Shown here: piece by piece, positions 1 through 12,727 of the stretch | Numbering within the stretch: position 1 is the stretch's first letter | Layout of the letters: each line of letters begins with the position of its first letter | Assembly: GCA_028753945.1 (NCBI GenBank) | Contig: JAPNXP010000008.1 | Span: 1,426,001-1,490,000 of the forward strand | From: Hexactinellida sp. DTS-2022 | Taxonomy: Eukaryota > Porifera > Hexactinellida | Reading direction: 5' to 3' | Length of the DNA stretch: 64,000 nt | Translations under genes and position numbers: made by a program | The notes under the pieces: generated by a model | The model's input: the letters and a program-made list of their open reading frames with translations, nothing else | Databases searched by the model: none | Told to the model about the DNA's origin: nothing

Positions 1-356
1 TATATCGTATATAGAGCAGGCTAAGCAGCATTGTCTTATTTTTAAAAATCGGATGGTTGTCAATATTGTCAAGAATGCTTAACGATAGATGAACACCTTT
101 ATGTTAATAATGATATAGGTTCGCAATATAAGTTGATACATTTATGGACCCTCTCGAAATCATCATCATAAACTGAGATTATAGTGTTTTTGAACAGTAT
201 GCAATAAATACTAGGTCACTGAAATTTAAACTAAATCGGACCTATACTTTTGATGTACAGCAATTTGAATATCCAGTACGTAATTTTTTCACAATGGGAG
301 GTCTATTTTAAACGAATTTCAAAAATATCGTGGTATATATTTGTTACAGGCCTAAA
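1..356. other. AT-rich intergenic DNA
   Basis: I see no coding signal, RNA gene or recognisable mobile-element end here. Confidence 0.5.
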
Positions 357-515
357 ATTATGGATTATTATATTTACTTAACATCACAAATTTGACTAAT
401 GTCTTGTTTAATTAAATTAGACTGCTGAACAACCTGAGATAATTATAGAAATACATTTGAAGTATAATTGGTTCTTGACAACATTTGAAGCTTTACAAAG
501 TAAGTGATTGTGGTT
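357..515. repeat. left arm of a long inverted-repeat pair
   Basis: About 155 bp here match, in reverse complement, the sequence at 4112-4160 continued at 4583-4704. Shared landmarks include ATGTCTTGTTTAATTAAATT and CAACCTGAGATAATTATAGA. The arms are about 4 kb apart. They could be the TIRs of an old element or two opposite copies of one repeat. No clear TSD was found at the outer edges. Confidence 0.6.
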
Positions 516-1527
516 AGACGGAAGATACTAGTGATTATAGTACACAATAATAAGAAATAAATACTATAATTAATTGAATGGTATTTTAACTGTTCATATT
601 ATATAGCCCTCGTAAAATTATAAAACTGGAATGCTATACAAATAGAACTAATGAATCTAGGTACAACTTGTAGTATGTGGTTGTTAATTGGTCTCCACTT
701 CATTCGGAAGATCTTAACAAGTAGGTTGGATGATATTTTAATAACATTCAAAATTATTTGTGAAATGTAAGCTGCGGAAGTTTACTTATAGTATTCACAT
801 GCATCCAGGCTTTCATCCAGGAAAAATTTACAGCGCTCTTAGATTTAGTTTGAGCTCATTCATTTTTCATTTTGTACGCCTAGATTAGTCATCTTGTATT
901 AAGTCTATGGGAGCATCTCTCAATATTGTAGCCCTATATTGATTTTTGTACGCCTAGATAAAAATCCTGCCAAATTACGCTCCTTTAGGCGCACCCAGCA
1001 CGCCTGGATAACACCCTGCATGCATCAACTTGTTTACTATCATAAAATAAACAGAACTGCTAATGAAACAACAACAAAACTTTATACAAAAGAGGTATGC
1101 AAACGATTAGAGTGAATATATGGTACGAGCAAAGGAATCCAGACATGAATTTAACTATGGAATTTAAGTTTTTTTTGAACATATTTTTGCAATGTAAAAA
1201 AGCAAGTAATGTTTGTCAGATGTTGAATTAATTCAGCGCCAGACAATAAAGAACTTTTTCAGTGTTCAGTAACTTTAAACACTCGGACTTCAAAGAAGGC
1301 TGAGCTGAAAAAATAATTCATGGCAAGCCCAGACATCCTGAGGGGGGGGAGGGAATAACGTGTTAAGCGAGAGAGTAAGAAGGGTTTAGGCTCACTAATG
1401 AGGAAAGCCAATGATCCTTGTTGGTTAACCTATGTCCCCCAAATCACAGCATTAGATCAACACAAGTCCTCACTCAACTCTGGAAAATAGAACTCCGAAT
1501 AGAGTATTGGTCGAGATCCAGTTAAAG
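516..1527. other. intergenic DNA, no gene seen
   Basis: No ORF of interest. Two copies of a TGTACGCCTAGAT motif lie near 876 and 947, in GC-richer patches that resemble sequence near 15.6-15.8 kb. They may be fragments of one unclassified repeat. Confidence 0.4.
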
Positions 1528-1722
1528 CAGTGGTCTTCAAACTGGGGTACGCGTACCCCTAGGGGTACACGAGGCTTCTCATGGGGGTACGCCAGCTCTC
1601 TTTGAGACGAGTCGGTAAAGTATGTACGTATATGTAAAAATTAGATGTTGGGGACTTGGGGGTACGCGTAAAGTTAAAAAATAGCCAGGGGGTACGCTGA
1701 GAAAAAAGTTTGAAGACCACTG
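1528..1722. mobile_element. hAT-type MITE (195 bp)
   Basis: The ends are CAGTGGTCTTCAAACT and its reverse complement AGTTTGAAGACCACTG, the TIR style of ZBED/Charlie-type hAT elements. A perfect 8-bp TSD, AGTTAAAG, lies at 1520-1527 and 1723-1730. There is no coding capacity; the interior repeats GGGGGTACGC-like motifs. Confidence 0.9.
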
Positions 1723-2013
1723 AGTTAAAGGACAGGAAGATTTCGGGATACCAAATAAAATCGCGAATTATGTGATGACAGAAGAAGAAATGAACATGTA
1801 AGTTTCACGTATAACTAGTATAACTTAATTAATTAAGAGTAGAAGCCAACTAGAGAATGAGTTGATGAGCGAATTTACCAGTAACTCGGCTGTACACTAA
1901 TATCACGTAGTCCAAATATTTAAGATAGAATGATACCTAAACTTGGTGTTATTATAGTATGATTGAGCAAGTCAACGAGTTAAACAAATAAAACAATGTT
2001 CCCGATCTTGTGT

Positions 2014-3150
2014 CACTGCACAGTGGGCAAATCAGCGGTCATAGCTCAAATTTTGAGGTCTGTGTTTATGCTCAATTTCTTAAATATGTGTTGCTAGGAT
2101 AGTCAAGGACCATAGAAATATAATTTATTTTATCAAATTCCATCTGGAAGTCAAGATGTTATAATTTGAATTACGATCATAAACTATGGTTTCCAAGATA
2201 AAACTCGAGTTTTCAAATAGTATCAAGTTTCAAGTGCTAAATTTATAACATAAAATAAGCTTTCTAGAGCATTTGAAGCATACTAGTATCAGTTTTTCTT
2301 CTAGTTTCCAGATATGTGTCTATACTTAGTACATCTCTTATGGTTTCCGAATTCAGTATCATTTATTTTATTTCGTTTTCGATGATCCTTTTTGTATATT
2401 TTGTGCCCGACCTTATATGGTAAGATATGGTCAATTATTTCACCTATGCTATCTTAAACTACAGAAAATTCTCTTTAAGATGTAACCAGTCACTAATTGA
2501 CATCATTTGACCCAAAAATGTTACATACATTATTAAACTGTCCATCGGACTAAAATTTCAAAAAATTGAGTTGTTTATTAAATATTCAAATACTTGTGGT
2601 TAAGTATAAAATGTAAAATATGTAATATCTAATGTGTTTATTGAACTTTATTCGTTAAATCAATGTAAAATGAATAATGTAATTAGTATTGGTGCATTTA
2701 TTGTTCTAGAAACACGCATCGATATTACCAGTGAAGTATCCGAACAGATAGTATCTTAATTTCAAATCCCAAAACAGAATAATTAATATTTTCTGAATTC
2801 TGTTGTAATTATTAATTTGTTGTTTCTCACATAGGACATGATTTTAATCAGTTATAAAGCGGAAAATAACATGTAAGATGCTCATTTGTATTCTACATAT
2901 CGACATATACTACTAGTATGAATAGTCCAACTAGATCGATGATAATTATCAAAATATTTTCGGAATTAGATTTATCTCATTTTTGCTAAGTCATCACAAC
3001 TTAAAAAATAGAAGCCATACCAAATTTTGTTTGGTCCCAATCAATTTGTTATAGGTGATAACCCATAGGTAACTAATACCTTTTATACCTCTATCTTGCA
3101 CCTAAATACCTATGACCGCTGATGTACCTGTTTTTGCCCACTGTGCACTG
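2014..3150. mobile_element. possible TIR element (CASTGCACAGTGGGC ends)
   Basis: CACTGCACAGTGGGCAAA at 2014 is matched in reverse complement at the 3150 end (CAGTGCACAGTGGGCAAA), and the similarity continues inward to a shared ATCAGCGGTCATAG motif. The 3' copy has about 10 extra bases. The 8-bp flanks do not match, so the boundaries or the transposon nature are uncertain. No transposase is seen. Confidence 0.45.
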
Positions 3151-4111
3151 ACAGTTTATTCCCAAACAGAATTTAAGTATGTGCAGTCTGAAGTACACTT
3201 GAATGCTGCAGAATCAATTCGCACTATTCCAGCCCAGATCTCAACATCACCCTTGATTCGATCGATTCCCATGAGAGACATCGGATATAATCATTTCACC
3301 TCATATATCAACTCCAGCCTACAATTCGATAAAACTTGTTGTTTATATGATATTATCCCAGAATATTCACTCCTTCAAAATTCAATATGGCTCCCACACA
3401 ATCACAATACACTTCATTTGACCATACCTATCCTCCGATCAGTCATATCCAGAGTTCTATTTCTTCTGAATCATCCCTAACTCCTCCTTTTGTCTCAAAT
3501 GTGTTTCCAACTGTAACACAAGCAACATGCACCCAGGTCGAGCAAGTGTGTGGGTTTTGTGTAAACTGACCTGCAGTGACGCTCAGCGTTGTCAGGATGT
3601 CGTCAATCTATCCATAAATATTGTGGGAATTATGTAGAGAACATGGAAAGATATGGTTTCCCAGTTTGGTGTAGAGTTGTTTGCTAGAGGAAAGATCAAA
3701 CAGGATTGAAGAAGGGAGGAGAGCAGCCAAATGAAGTCAGGTTAAACAGATAAATAGAATGATCCACAAATCAATAAATAATCAAGATATTCAACATAGG
3801 AAAAAAATGTGCCCTTACAAATTCCAGGAGTTGACCATTTGACCGCCAGAACATCCCAAGAGTCAAACTGAATAGTACTGTTGATGGATTTTATCAGATC
3901 GAGACAACTGCAGGGAGATTAGAAAATCACCATAACGTGCGTCAGTTCGAACTGTTTCTTTCTTTTTGAAGCCCGAGGATGTACCTGACAATCCTCTCTT
4001 GGGAGTCACAAGTAATTTTGCAACTGCACTGCAGGATGTTTATCAAATAAATGCAAATGCTTAAAATTAAAGAAAACTTGCACTTCAAAGTATCACAAAG
4101 CAATCACCTGT
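3151..4111. other. intergenic DNA with unrecognised short ORFs
   Basis: Two overlapping plus-strand ORFs of 122 and 60 codons (3112-3480 and 3387-3569) begin in or near the right end of the putative 2014-3150 element. They have no motif I recognise and no splice context, so they are not called genes. Confidence 0.35.
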
Positions 4112-4704
4112 CACAATCAAAATACTTTGTAAAACTTCAAACGTTGCCAATAACCAATTACACAATGTGACAAAATATGAAAAAAAATTCGTTCCTGGGT
4201 TGCAAGTAATATTTCCTAATTCCTTACACATGTAAAGCATTCAAAACTACTTTTCTTCTCTTCTAACTTTGCTTTTGTCATGTTGACAATGACATTAATA
4301 AATTTACCGAAATGTCTCACTTTTGATGCAGCTGTTATACTTTTGAATTGCTTTAGTACAGAGACATTATATTCATGTTGCACTATGATATTTCTAATTA
4401 ATGGGAAAAAAAGTTGATAATACCAGTGATTTTTTATTGTAGATTTGTAAATTAAGAAATTTGTCTCATTGAGTAAAATCAAAGTCCTGATGTTGTTATC
4501 TCAAGATTCTATCCTTTTAGAGTATAAGGAATTAGGATATTTCTACTGATAGCCAGGAAAAAAATTTTGTCACATTGTGTTATACATCAATTGTAATTCT
4601 ATAATTATCTCAGGTTGTTCAGCTAGTCTAATTTAATTAAACAAGACATCAGTCAGATTACTGAGGTTAAGTAAATAGAATAATCCATAATATCAATAAT
4701 TAAT
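4112..4704. repeat. right arm of the long inverted-repeat pair, split by a MITE
   Basis: Sequence at 4112-4160 and 4583-4704 is the reverse complement of 357-515. The arm is continuous once the 419-bp insertion at 4161-4579 and one TSD copy are removed, so the arm predates that insertion. Confidence 0.6.
4161..4579. mobile_element. PIF/Harbinger-type MITE (419 bp)
   Basis: TIRs are CACAATGTGACAAAAT and its complement ATTTTGTCACATTGTG, flanked on both sides by TTA (4158-4160 and 4580-4582). The 3-bp TTA target is typical of PIF/Harbinger. An 88-codon minus-strand ORF inside (4216-4482) shows no transposase motif. The insertion splits an older inverted-repeat arm. Confidence 0.8.
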
Positions 4705-5562
4705 ATAATGTTTAAATCAACATAAAAGTAATAATTTAATCCTTAGATGTATTGTAGATATTAAAAATTATATAAATAAATATTAAAATAAAACCATGAT
4801 AGTTTGGAAACGCCAATGGCCTAGGCGAAAGGCGTTCAGGCTGGAAAATCCTTTGCCTGCAACAGATGCATGTAATAACCAGTTCGTTGTGTGTGGGTAT
4901 GTTTTCATATAAATCTCGGTGATTTACCAAAATTTAGCACTTTGATAATACAATTTTTTAAAAATCAAGCCATTTGGCCTAAAAATGTTAAATTACGAAA
5001 AATGATTATGGGTAAAATCTTTGCTTCATCACCCGTGTGAGGTCCCAAGAAGAGATTGGGTTGAAAATCTAGGTCTATTACCAAGAATCCTAAGCATATT
5101 AACTCTTTTTCAAGTTTTAATTGATTCTGAGCATTATTTATCAATTTCCAGCAATAATGCCTTTCAACTGAATACTTTCAGGACAAGACCTCCCTTAAAG
5201 ATAACGGGATCTCAACAAAATCGACTTGTCTGAACAAACGAAGTGACGCAAATCAAATCTAACAGATTCAGTCCAATTAACTATATGCATACTTACTATA
5301 CAAAGATATTCGAGTAAATTCGTATACAATATAACTCTTAGCTATGGGCGAATAAGTATGCTTATTTTTAAATCGCTGGGTAAAATTCTTAAAAAATCAG
5401 AATTTGATCTGCCTGTCACACCAAAGGTAGAGAGCCAATTGAATTGAAACTTTCAGTGAATAAGGATATACTATACCAGTATAGGAAACTGTATTAAACT
5501 CACCTTTTTTATAGATTTATCTACCAGCGAGGAGCCAAATAACCAGAGATAGGCCTTAGTGG
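4705..5562. other. intergenic DNA, no gene seen
   Basis: Short ORFs only, without motifs. I see nothing else of note. Confidence 0.4.
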
Positions 5563-5710
5563 CAGGGGTGGCGCTAGGGTGGAGGCAGGGGGGGAAATAG
5601 TCCCCCGTCGGGGAAAGTTTATACGGGGAAGCTGATCGCGTTCCCTCTATTTAGCCACCCCCGTCGGGGATTTTAGCCCCCGTGTCAGGGAAATCCTGGC
5701 GCCACCCCTG
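5563..5710. mobile_element. hAT-type MITE (148 bp)
   Basis: Ends are CAGGGGTGGCGCTAGG and CCTGGCGCCACCCCTG. A perfect 8-bp TSD CTTAGTGG lies at 5555-5562 and 5711-5718. The interior is unusually GC-rich for this window (CCCCCGTCGGGG repeats) and can fold on itself. Confidence 0.9.
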
Positions 5711-5718
5711 CTTAGTGG

Positions 5719-7806
5719 ATAGAAGCGATCTTAAATATCCGTCTCGTTGTCTGGTAGATTGTGTCTGTATCTGAATTCATTTTTAGCAAGGTTGATAACT
5801 TTAATAATTGAACAAATAATTTTATTCTGAACAAAGTAGAACAAATTGGTACAACTTTGTATGAAAATGATTATATATAAAAATAGTGATATGTGAACGT
5901 TTATAGTGATAAGTAACTTAGATGTGCTAAAGAGGTTATGCGTTAGATGGTCAAATTGTAGCCTATCAAAAGAGTCCGGAATGATAATAGAGTGGTTCGG
6001 AAGAGAGAATACGAACTAAAATACAATAAACTTTTAAACCATTTCTATTATATAATTCAACTTTGAAAGTTCAGTCCAAGAGTTTAGATGATGGCGAGAG
6101 ACTTAGTATACAAGTCCCGGAGTCTCTTAAATAGTATAGTAGTTTATTTAGTCCAGTAGTTACTTTACAAGTCTAATGTGAAGTGATTAATTACAAGTTC
6201 TTTCCAGGAGTATTCAGAGCGAGACATAGTGTTATGCTCACGTATACCTAATTATTAATGTCTAGTAGTTGGTAATCCTCATTAAAATATCAATTCACTA
6301 CAAACATATCTCTAGAACAGAGCTCAGGTTTCCTTAGGATTTAGGACATCTTTAGTTGAACTAGAATAAAGTACGTATTTATACCCGGAGTGTATGCTTT
6401 AGAATTTAGTCTTTTTGAAATTAACCATAGATTTATCTCCATGGTCCTTATTTATAATGGAGTATCATTCCCTTAGGACATTAAATGCTATGCTTAATCC
6501 AAAGCAGAGATATAAGTATCAGCACAAAAGTTTATAAAATTATCAGGGGGCTCAGCCCCTATAGCACCCAAACCCCTCCCCCCCTGGCTGAAAGACTCAC
6601 TCGATATAACTCTCATGTGCAATTTGAACAAATTCTTAGTAGTAATTCGCATTAGTGTGCGGCACAGTATCTTCAAAATGGTTCAAATTCGAGGATCTGG
6701 ACCATTTTCTACATCCGGTTTGCAAGAGAAATGGTTGGATGAAACAAACTCGATTTTAAATGAATTGATAAATATACTGCTGACTAACTTGAAAACTTTG
6801 CACAAACCCCCCTCCCCACTAAGTTGAATTTTCAAACTTAATATACGTATATACAATAGAACTTCCTTAGTAAGAACACGCTGAATACAAGATTTCCTAG
6901 GCGGGTAGAGTAATATATAGTGGAACTACGTTAGTACGAACACGAGGGTACCGCCATAATACGTCGCTTTATTCGGAATACGTATTAACCAATATGATTT
7001 GTTCTGAAACGCTTTAAATTGGGACTGAATAATGTTAGGAAATTTGTGCCAGAAGTGGCTCATGACAGGACACATTTACCACCTCAAATCGACATGACAT
7101 GACCTGAAAACACTAGGTTCCAAAATTTATACAGTAGTACGATATTTAAGTAACATCAATGTAGTAGCATTTCTGTCCCTGTCAATTTGAGAAATATCAC
7201 CGTACACTGACTTGAACAGAAGAATGACAAGTAACACCGAATTGATGCTATATTATAGCATCATGACGAAGACGAAAACGCATCAAGCTATATTAATCGG
7301 AAAACTATGGTGACGAAATTTCAGGGAAGGAAAGTAATGAGAACTGATCTTCTTAGAAATATTTAACTTCTCCTTTTATTATATGTCTGACTCAGGCTAA
7401 GTGATAGAACTTTAGAAACTATTCATCCCCAGCTAAGTCAAGACAACTGTGCGTTGTGACAAATTGAGAATAGTAGGAGGGACATGATGATAGATAAACT
7501 GTTACAGAATATTTTACAGCTTTAGTTGCTGACGTGGAATGTTGTGAAATGTACCGCCTCCATTAGGACTCCATTCTCTGCAAATTTCCAGGATAAAGCT
7601 TGTTGAAATGGCTTAACCGGTAGAGGATTTGTAGCTACCTTACAATCTGGAGCCGAAAATTACGTGTTTGGCAACTTTCACTAGAAGTCAGCATAAAACT
7701 TAGGAAAATCAATGCATTTATTTATGACAAACGTGAAATAAAAGATTAATAATTCGTAAACAAATTTAGATGAACATTATACATTGTTCTTGTATTAAAC
7801 TAATCA
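5719..7806. other. intergenic DNA with pogo-like fragments
   Basis: No gene seen. Near 6865 and 6918 there are two same-orientation motifs of the type GGAACTNCGTTAGTACGAAC, resembling pogo/Tigger termini; no matching right end was found. A GC-rich patch at about 6547-6595 is unexplained. Confidence 0.35.
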
Positions 7807-7875
7807 ATAGCCTACTCTATATAAGGCCTACCATCAAAGCTGATATTTTGCACCAAGGATGAAGTAGTGTACGAT
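7807..7875. repeat. left terminal inverted repeat of the P-like element
   Basis: Reverse complement of the right TIR, with several mismatches in the middle of the arm. Outer motif ATAGCCTACTCTATATAAGG; inner motif ATGAAGTAGTGTACGAT. Confidence 0.85.
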
Positions 7876-8395
7876 ATTATTATTGACTCATAGTTATTTA
7901 CATTTATCTCTGTACAGTTAGAAATATTTTAAAAATAGTTGGATGAACTTGCTACTGATTTTTGTTAATTTTTAGTAATTAATTAATACAATTCTCCTTC
8001 CACCGATATTTAAGCACTTCCTAGTACGTAGTACTATATTTGACTTTGTTTCTTTTTAATAGTTAGATATTTAATTTTTCTCAATGCCGAACTGTTCTGC
8101 CCCTGGTTGTAGGGGTAATTATACCCCAGAAGAGAGAGCCCCATTTTTAAACTTCCAGATGGTCCACCTGAGTTACGACATGCCTGGATATGTGTTTTCC
8201 ATCGTGAGGATATTTCTGAATTCAAAATGGTGTACGTGTGTGCTAAGCATTTTCCGAAGGAAGATATTCAATATTTTCACACGGTACCCAGAGGAGATGG
8301 CACATCCTATGAGGTCCCGCGAGGAAGACCCAAATTAAATCCTGGCGCTGTCCCCTCTCTCCTTCCTGGTTGTCCGTCTTATTATTCCCCTACCC

Positions 8396-9485
8396 CAGGG
8401 GTGGGCAACCCCCGGCCAGCGGGCCAGATCTGGCCCGCGACACGAAATGATCCGGCCTCTGCTCTCTATAAACATGCTCATCATGACCTCCGATTCGTTC
8501 ATTCAAATAAATCCAAATACTCGCTATCCGGGTGAGGGGTGTACCGATCCAAAGAATTTCTGTTCCGATTTGTGAATTCGTATGGAATAGTCCACTAATA
8601 CGATTATATAAGCCTCTATAAATGAGATCCTGATAATCCAAACCATACAAGTCCAAAGCTTATAAATCCAAACTAAACATTTAACATGGTACGTTGGATG
8701 CCGGGTGTAAGCACATCGTCGTGCTTACGTATAAGTGGCATGTTCTTATAAATGACATAAATTATATAGGGTAAATGTTAACCGTTTTCCAAATAGTGTT
8801 CTTAGATCCGATATGTTATTATAACCGGTGTGATATTCGACATCTAATGTTGTTTCACAATTCCAATGTAATGTTCAAAAAAATTCCATATTTAACGAAG
8901 TAAGTTGTATTTCGGATAATACTTGTATTTTAGCATGTGGTTGCTTTATAATTTTTTAAAAATTTAGAATGTCGCCATTTTGTGATTTAGAAGCCTTTGG
9001 GGTATGAAGTATATCCCTATTTTAGTATTCCTATTATAAAATTATAGAAAGTAGGAAGTAACGGAAATTTATGATATTTGAATTTTTTTTCATTTTACCA
9101 AAAATTGTTACCGTCATCATTAAATGGCGCCTAAATAGCTTAACCACAACTCTAAGATTCTCAAAAGTGGTTCTAATGGACTCGCAATGGTTGATTACCC
9201 CATATACAACCCAAATAACAACAATAGGAGGCATGGTTTAGCTTTGAATTAAATTTAAAACTGGCCTTCTTGTTTGAAGGCCAAGTCGGGAACATACACA
9301 GCCGTATATATAGTAAGCCATGTGTGGTAACATTATTGAGATAAGTAAATTCACATTTACTCCTGGTCAACAATTCTACAATGGAACAATTCGGAGTAAG
9401 ACTAAAGGATGGTAAATCGCTTGGCCCGATTAATGCGGTAAATTAATCAATCTGTCCCGTAGGTTCTAAAGGTTGCCGACCCCTG
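8396..9485. mobile_element. non-autonomous hAT element (1,090 bp) inside the THAP-coding region
   Basis: Ends are CAGGGGTGGGCAACCCCC and, at the right, GGTTGCCGACCCCTG. The flanks CCCTACCC (8388-8395) and CTCTACAC (9486-9493) agree at 6 of 8 positions, so the TSD is imperfect. Related sequence recurs at 42590-42790, and a related end lies at 43921. No transposase is encoded. Confidence 0.8.
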
Positions 9486-10273
9486 CTCTACACCTTGAAT
9501 TAGAATCAAACGAACTCGGAGCTCTTACTACTCCAAAGAGGAAGATTTATAGAACCAATCAACTAATCTCAGCTTGAGATTAGAGAACACAGATATGGAG
9601 AAGTTTCGTGTTGGTTGTATACAAGAAATACGAGATAAGTTAGATTTGATAACAATCCCAACTGACTGGTTAGTTTGGATTCAAACAGATAATCGTGTGA
9701 GATTTATTTGCCTAATATGGAAAATCATAATACGTATTTGTGCAGATGTTTCTCTTGAAATGAATTCTTTTTTTATCTGTGAACGGATATACATATATAT
9801 GGGGAGTCCACATCTCTCTCATTTATCTCTATCACTGGTATTCGACAAATTCAAACGATGTTTACAGAGATTACTCTGAAACTTAGCTCTTCCCCTCAGA
9901 AGAAACATCTTCACCATATCTCTAAAGCAAAAGAACATATTGAGGAGGCCATATGTAATCTATTAGATAGTGATGAAACAGAATCCAATTGTTCCGATTT
10001 GCCAAGATTACAATTTATTCTTTTCTTTTTTCTCATATAAGGGTGGGAAAATATTTGGTCCTAACTTATCCCCTGAAAACACCACAAGAACTGTATTTTC
10101 TATCATGGTCTCTAGTTTACACAAAAATGGTCCTGTATTTCTCGTTTGATACCTTGCGCATCTATATCTGCTGAATACCTTTTTCCTATAATTAAGTCTT
10201 GTATTTTGGATATCGAATCTTGCGGTTTGAAAGTACAGATTTTTCTACCGACAATTACACTTTAAACGTGAAC

Positions 10274-11028
10274 CGTGACCTACGTTATATAAGGCCTATG
10301 CACCAACTTTGTGAAACTGGGCCATGGATTAAAGGAAGGCTATTGATAAATAGGTTATTTATCGTTATCTAAATAACTAGTAGTTATAGGCCTCATAAAT
10401 GTTCTATAACTATATAGGAACATGGTATCAAGGTAATACACTCATTATCTCAATAATCTTTGAGATAATGAGTGTATTACCTCATAAGGAATTAAGTGCT
10501 AATTATCTTACTCTCTCAAAAATTATTGTAGTTAGGCATATATAATGTATTATCAATGAATAGGAAGTTACCTATTGCGGATAGATTAGTACTAGCCTAG
10601 TTTACATAAAATCGATAGTTTTTGAGTTATGGCTCATTTTAGGAAAAATACATTTCCCTGGCAACCGAGGAGTGTGTCAACATTCCATTTATAATTTCGA
10701 TATAGTTCATTCAACTAGTTAGGGACATCCTCATGTTCCAATTCTGAACATTTTTAACGCGTCTAACTATGTTAAAAGTAGGCAATAAAAACACGATAAT
10801 ACCCACCAAAATTAGCGATTACGTAATCAAATGATGACATAGCTCAAATCTGAAGGGTGCTATGTATACCTTTATAGCATGTTCCTATATAGTTATAGAA
10901 CATTTATGAGGCCTATCACTACTAGTTATTTAGATAACGATAAATAACCTATTTATCAATAGCCTTCCATTAATCCATGGTCCAGTTTCACAAAGTTGGT
11001 GCATAGGCCTTATATAACGTAGGTCACG
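10274..11028. mobile_element. foldback/MITE element (755 bp) with ~180-bp TIRs inside the P transposase gene
   Basis: Arms at 10274-10460 and 10850-11028 are inverted copies starting CGTGACCTACG, flanked by a 7-bp repeat CGTGAAC (10267-10273 and 11029-11035). Its outer arm shares TATATAAGGCCTA with the host P element's own TIR, which suggests a P-related non-autonomous element. A hairpin AATACACTCATTATCTCA/TTGAGATAATGAGTGTATT sits at about 10435-10481 and looks like a secondary event. A second copy lies inverted at 42797-43329. Confidence 0.88.
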
Positions 11029-12727
11029 CGTGAACTTATTCAAGTTATTTTCTCCAACTAAACAGTTAGAGACTAGTGTACATGTACCACACCCTTCTGA
11101 TAATAAAAGAAAACTCTATGTTACTTTTGACTTTGTGCACATTTTGAATAGTATTCGAAACAACTGGTTGAAACAGAAAGATATTCGGAAAACCTTTCAC
11201 TTTCCCAACTTTCAGAACATTAAGCTGGATTACTGTGTGTATCCTGTTCAAGTTTACTCTGCATCTTTTAGTGATGTGCGTCTCCTCTATACTTTAGAAA
11301 AAGAATCCTTAGCTAAGTTAGCTCCTAGCTTGACTATCAAATCTTGTTATCCTTCTCTATTGAGCGCCAAAATGTGAAACTTGTTTTGAAAGTATTCAAC
11401 GATTTAACTGTTGCAGCTCTGAAGTTACAAAATGAACTCCGTGAACCAAGAAGAACGAAACAATACACGACTTAGTTGAAATACTTCTTCAAATTTGGAA
11501 ACTGTTCAACATAAATTCCCCACTTAAAGGTAAACGTTTGAATGATGATTCTTCAAGACCTCTAACATACCAGGACGAACGACTTTCATTCTTAGCTTGC
11601 GTTGTTATTTGGTTAGAGACTTGGCTGGCCTTGCCAGGAATGTAGGAAAGTTAAGTAAACAAACGTTTACCAGTTTTAAACATGCATGTACTGTATTGCC
11701 TCAGATAACTAACCATTTAACTGGATTTTGTGGATTTAACTATCTTTTGACATCCTTTTTACAGACAGATCCATTGGAACATCACTTTGGCCTATATCGT
11801 ATGATGTCAGGTTCAAACTATCATATCTCGTATCTTCAAATCCTTGAAAATGAACGCCGCCTCAAGTTATCCAAAATATTAAACATTTTTGCTTCACAAC
11901 AAGATTGTGGCTTATATTCAATTCAGACATTTATTGATTCATACTTATCCCTTGATACGAATAATGGTGATGAAATCGGTGTCCAACTAGTCTGTGATGA
12001 AATTAATGATCTAACTTCCATTGAATGTAGTTTACAGACTCTTCAGTCATTAGCTTTTATTGCTGGTTATGCAGTACATAAATTTATTTTAAAAACTCAG
12101 CCATGTCATATTTGCATTGATCTTTTGACCATTGACAAAGACTTTATCTTTGATGAAGATTCACAACCAGAGTTCAGGCTTTTGCAATGGTGGCCTAAAG
12201 TATCCAGCTGAGTTTATCCTCGAATCTATAGTAACTTTATGGAAGACGCTAATTGCAATTGGAAGCATAGACAACTTGTTGGCGATATTGATGCAAGTGT
12301 CATCCAGAAAAATTATTGTGGAAGTAACCTTGATATTCTTAGAAGAGACTGATGCGATTGCTAAATCGAGTTGCATTTCTTGTGGTGTCTCTATTTTGAC
12401 TAACCTACCAAATCTTATTTTCACATGCGCCAACTGTTTACTAGCTAACAAGGTTAAAAATTATAACTCCGCTGTTGCATCTGAAGGAATAGAAAAGCGA
12501 AAACTGAAGAAGTTCTCACATTAATGAAATACACCAGAACGCTACTCTTCTATTATCATTATTGTTATTATTATTGTTATTTGAACCCACATTATTATCT
12601 ATGTATTCTTATGATTGTTGTTAAGTGACAATAACGACTCAATAGAGAAAATCTATTAATTTACTAGAATTATTTATTATAACAGATTAATGTATAAATT
12701 AAGTTGAAAACATTGAACTGTGTTTAT

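Larger units (their letters stand above)
8084..12525 (+). pseudogene. THAP9/P-element transposase, split by two insertions and frameshifts
   Basis: The product would be a P-superfamily transposase that binds element ends through an N-terminal THAP zinc finger and cuts with an RNase H-like core. Visible parts: a THAP domain at 8084-8387 (starts MPNCSAPGCR; CxxH partner in VCAKHF after a frameshift at about 8225; AVPSLLP resembles the conserved AVPTIF box); a middle region at 9600-9870 (PTDWLVWIQTDNRVRF); a GTP-binding/RNase H-like region at 11030-11380 (VHILNSIRNNWL) and 11370-11600; and the C-terminal TDPLEHHFGLYRMMSG region at 11597-12211, with a CxxC-containing tail to about 12525. Breaks: a hAT insertion at 8396, a foldback insertion at 10274 and several frameshifts or stops. 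Removing the foldback element and one TSD rejoins the reading frame across 10273/11036, so the gene was once intact. Confidence 0.88.

Noticed and set aside
3112-3569. Plus-strand ORFs of 122 and 60 codons as a gene
   Set aside because: They overlap in different frames, have no recognised motif or splice context, and start in a putative TIR.
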